Positions 62,606-64,000 of a DNA stretch of 64,000 bases are shown here, piece by piece (the stretch's first letter is position 1; each line of letters opens with the position of its first letter). This DNA is from CAVALG01 sp963630555 (GTDB taxonomy: Bacteria; Bacillota; Clostridia; Oscillospirales; Acutalibacteraceae): contig CAVGND010000001.1 in assembly GCA_963630555.1 (NCBI GenBank), forward strand, positions 1 through 64,000, read 5' to 3'. Below the pieces are notes generated by a model, which was given only the letters and a program-made list of their open reading frames with translations, ran no database searches and had not been told where the DNA came from. Made by a program: the position numbers and the translations under genes.

Positions 62606-63361
62606 TTACCTCATAGTGTCCAGAAATTGATTTACCTTATGAAATCTTTCAGGGTCATCCCCGCAATATGGTTCCAAACAAGATTCCCCCATGATCGTTC
62701 CGTCTTTCAAATATAAAATACGATTTGCACGAATTGCGATTTTTATATCATGTGTCACCATAATTATACTCTGTCCGGCTCTGTTGAATGATGTCAAAAT
62801 ATCCATCACCTCTTGCGAAGAATAAGAATCCAGTGCCCCTGTAGGTTCATCCGCAAAAAGCAATTCAGGCGAATTGATCAGGGCACGGACAATTCCGACT
62901 CTTTGAGCCATACCTCCGGAAAGTTGGGAAGGATATTTAGTGCTCACTTCTAAGGGAATCCCTACCCGCTCCAATAATCTTTCCGCCGTATTAATTACTT
63001 GTTTTTTCTTTCCGGAACCAAGCAGCCCGCTGATCAGTATGTTGTCCATAACGTTTATGCCGGGGATCAGACAATTGTTCTGAAAAACAAATCCGCAATG
63101 ACGCCTTCGGTACTGTGCCAATTGGTTAACGGTCATTTCAGTCAGGTTTCTTCCGGATGCAAGAACTTTTCCGCCTGAGGGGATGTCTATACCTGACAAA
63201 GCGTATAAAAATGTAGATTTTCCGGATCCGCTGTCGCCCATAACGGCAGTAAAATCACCTCTGTAGAAATCAACAGTGAGGCCTCGTAAAATTTCCTGCA
63301 TTCCATATTCTGTATGAAAGGATTTCTTCAGGTGTTCTGCTCGCAAAATAATTTCGCTCAT
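62606..63361 (-). CDS. ABC transporter ATP-binding protein (MacB/LolD type)
   Basis: A 251-residue ATPase with Walker A GDSGSGKST (about 41-49), the Q loop (FVFQNNCLIPG), the signature LSGGMAQRVGIVRAL (about 145), Walker B LLFADEPTGALDS (about 166-178) and the H loop VTHD. The PTGALD box marks the MacB/LolD/FtsE group. It is first in the three-gene unit with an FtsX permease and GT2. A weak AGGG ribosome site precedes ATG 63361 and a short frame ends in its start codon (ATGA). Confidence 0.92.
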   Translation of the reverse strand: MSEIILRAEHLKKSFHTEYGMQEILRGLTVDFYRGDFTAVMGDSGSGKSTFLYALSGIDIPSGGKVLASGRNLTEMTVNQLAQYRRRHCGFVFQNNCLIPGINVMDNILISGLLGSGKKKQVINTAERLLERVGIPLEVSTKYPSQLSGGMAQRVGIVRALINSPELLFADEPTGALDSYSSQEVMDILTSFNRAGQSIIMVTHDIKIAIRANRILYLKDGTIMGESCLEPYCGDDPERFHKVNQFLDTMR

Positions 63362-63480
63362 CTTTTCACGATCCCTTGTAACATCGGCGTCTGCTCCATA
63401 TCCGCAAATTGCGCCTCACTTTGGCTCAGAGCCGCTTCGCAAGGCTCTGTTGCTTTCGATAATTAATTATATCATAAAGC
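63358..63480 (-). promoter_or_regulatory. Leader and possible promoter of the ABC/GT2 unit
   Basis: The minus strand has a perfect TATAAT about 110 bases before the ATPase start with TTGTAA about 18 bases before it. The leader has a hairpin CAGAGCC/GGCTCTG. A 33-codon frame without a clear start runs through the leader and ends TGA overlapping the ATPase ATG. It could be a leader peptide or a gene remnant. Confidence 0.4.
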
Positions 63481-63481
63481 A

Positions 63482-63502
63482 AAGGGGCATTACAACCCCT
63501 TT
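63482..63502. terminator. Hairpin AAGGGG/CCCCTT beside the TnpV remnant
   Basis: AAAGGGG and CCCCTTT flank CATTACAA, in the gap between the ABC unit and the TnpV remnant. It could be a terminator or a transposon-end structure. Confidence 0.5.
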
Positions 63503-63540
63503 AGAGCCTTTAGTCGTTGCAATGTGAGATTAATCGACAT

Positions 63541-63753
63541 ATGCGAAAACGGCACAGGCGGTATTTGAAAGAAAATCATAAAGTGCCGTACGCCGACCTT
63601 CTCGCAAGAGGCAGATTGAATGATTATCTTGCGGATGTTGCCGCCGGAAATCGCCTGAAATATACAGGCAGCACAGCGGCACATTCTTCTCTCGACAAAT
63701 TTAATACGAAGTTTTACCTATCGAGGGTGATGTATATGTTAAAAAATTATTAA
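63541..63753 (+). pseudogene. TnpV transposon protein, truncated remnant
   Basis: A 70-residue frame begins MRKRHRRYLKENHKVPYADL and goes on to LLARGRLNDYLADV, which resembles the core of TnpV proteins of clostridial transposons (RxxYLKEHxxxxYxxLLxSGxLxxYLADI, from memory). After about residue 35 the resemblance stops and the frame ends early, about half or less of a normal TnpV. I see no transposase or recombinase next to it. It marks an old mobile-element insertion at the border of the ABC/GT2 cassette. Confidence 0.6.
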
Positions 63754-63788
63754 ATATCCGAAAAAAATAATTTTTTTGAATTTTACTA

Positions 63789-63818
63789 TTGAGAAATGAT
63801 ATTGATATGAGTTATAAT
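63789..63818 (+). promoter_or_regulatory. Promoter of the mreB-like gene
   Basis: TTGAGA (63789-63794), 18 bases and TATAAT (63813-63818) lie 37 bases before the TTG start at 63855. Confidence 0.65.
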
Positions 63819-63854
63819 ATTTTAAATATATAATATTTGTGAGGTTGATTTAAC

Positions 63855-64000
63855 TTGTTCACTAAAGATATTGCCATAGATCTCGGCACTTCCAATACAA
63901 CAGTTTACGCGAAGGGTAGGGGCGTTATTTTAAGCGAACCCTCAGTCGTTGCATATGATGTCCGCAGCGATATCGTTAAAGCCGTGGGTACTGAGGCTAA
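63855..64000 (+). CDS. Rod shape-determining protein MreB/Mbl (partial, runs off the window)
   Basis: The first 48 residues read FTKDIAIDLGTSNTTVYAKG, then RGVILSEPSVVAYD and VKAVGTEA, the actin-fold phosphate-1 loop (DLGTSNT) of MreB-family proteins that organise peptidoglycan synthesis along the cell side. The start is TTG 63855 behind GAGGTTGAT. MreB, Mbl and MreBH cannot be separated from this part. The gene continues beyond 64000. Confidence 0.88.
   Translation, partial: MFTKDIAIDLGTSNTTVYAKGRGVILSEPSVVAYDVRSDIVKAVGTEA

Noticed and set aside
1..64000. CRISPR arrays, tRNA and rRNA genes
   Set aside because: No regularly spaced repeats, cloverleaf patterns or rRNA signature stretches were found on reading both strands.

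Overview
The window looks like a chromosomal segment of a spore-forming, fermentative, anaerobic Clostridia member, probably of the Oscillospiraceae/Ruminococcaceae type. This is inferred from the moderate-to-low GC content, the Bacillus/Clostridium-type order of housekeeping genes, sporulation genes (spoVM, bofA, cotJABC, a dacF-like carboxypeptidase), AdhE and [FeFe] hydrogenases. No rRNA, tRNA or CRISPR array was recognised.

Layout. 0-4 kb: the 3' tail of a group II intron at the left edge, then a minus-strand polyamine ABC operon (potA, potB and a fused potC-potD) with a clear promoter and a leader whose Shine-Dalgarno can be sequestered. 4.2-16.2 kb: the conserved cluster yicC/yloC-remA-gmk-rpoZ-priA-def-fmt-rsmB-rlmN-prpC-prkC-rsgA. 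16.3-25.1 kb: a small hydrophobic protein, SpoVM (29 aa) and BofA, then addB-addA and a D,D-carboxypeptidase. 25.2-30.1 kb: pgi, a small P-loop protein, an OGG1-type glycosylase (minus), a DUF6062 protein and an M16 peptidase preceded by DnaA-box-like sites. 30.1-30.4 kb: a 272-bp imperfect palindromic element. 30.4-34.8 kb: a minus-strand operon (AI-2E family protein, hexapeptide transferase, Nudix, RING/zinc-ribbon membrane protein, galU). 34.8-39.6 kb: rsmA, a single-chain MmeI-type restriction-modification enzyme and a LysR regulator. 39.6-47.9 kb: adhE behind a full-consensus Rex operator, an APH-like kinase, then a hydrogenase locus (2Fe-2S protein, PAS-containing sensory hydrogenase, SpoIIE-type phosphatase, monomeric [FeFe] hydrogenase). 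47.9-50.9 kb: cotJABC, a pyridoxal kinase-like gene and an SDR. 50.9-56.8 kb: a purine riboswitch controlling xpt and, probably, a BMP/Nup-type nucleoside ABC importer; a 10-N assembly gap lies in the signal peptide of the binding lipoprotein. 56.9-64 kb: a polysaccharide deacetylase, an E2/CAT-like protein without its catalytic motif, an ABC exporter plus GT2 cassette bordered by a TnpV remnant, and the start of an mreB/mbl gene.

How the parts fit: the first 25 kb is core genome maintenance, translation quality control, Ser/Thr signalling, recombinational repair and sporulation. The middle holds redox disposal (AdhE under Rex, H2 metabolism under its own H2-sensing signalling set). The purine segment is a coherent salvage regulon. 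The likely accessory pieces are the intron tail, the palindromic element, the MmeI-type enzyme and the 59-63.7 kb cassette.
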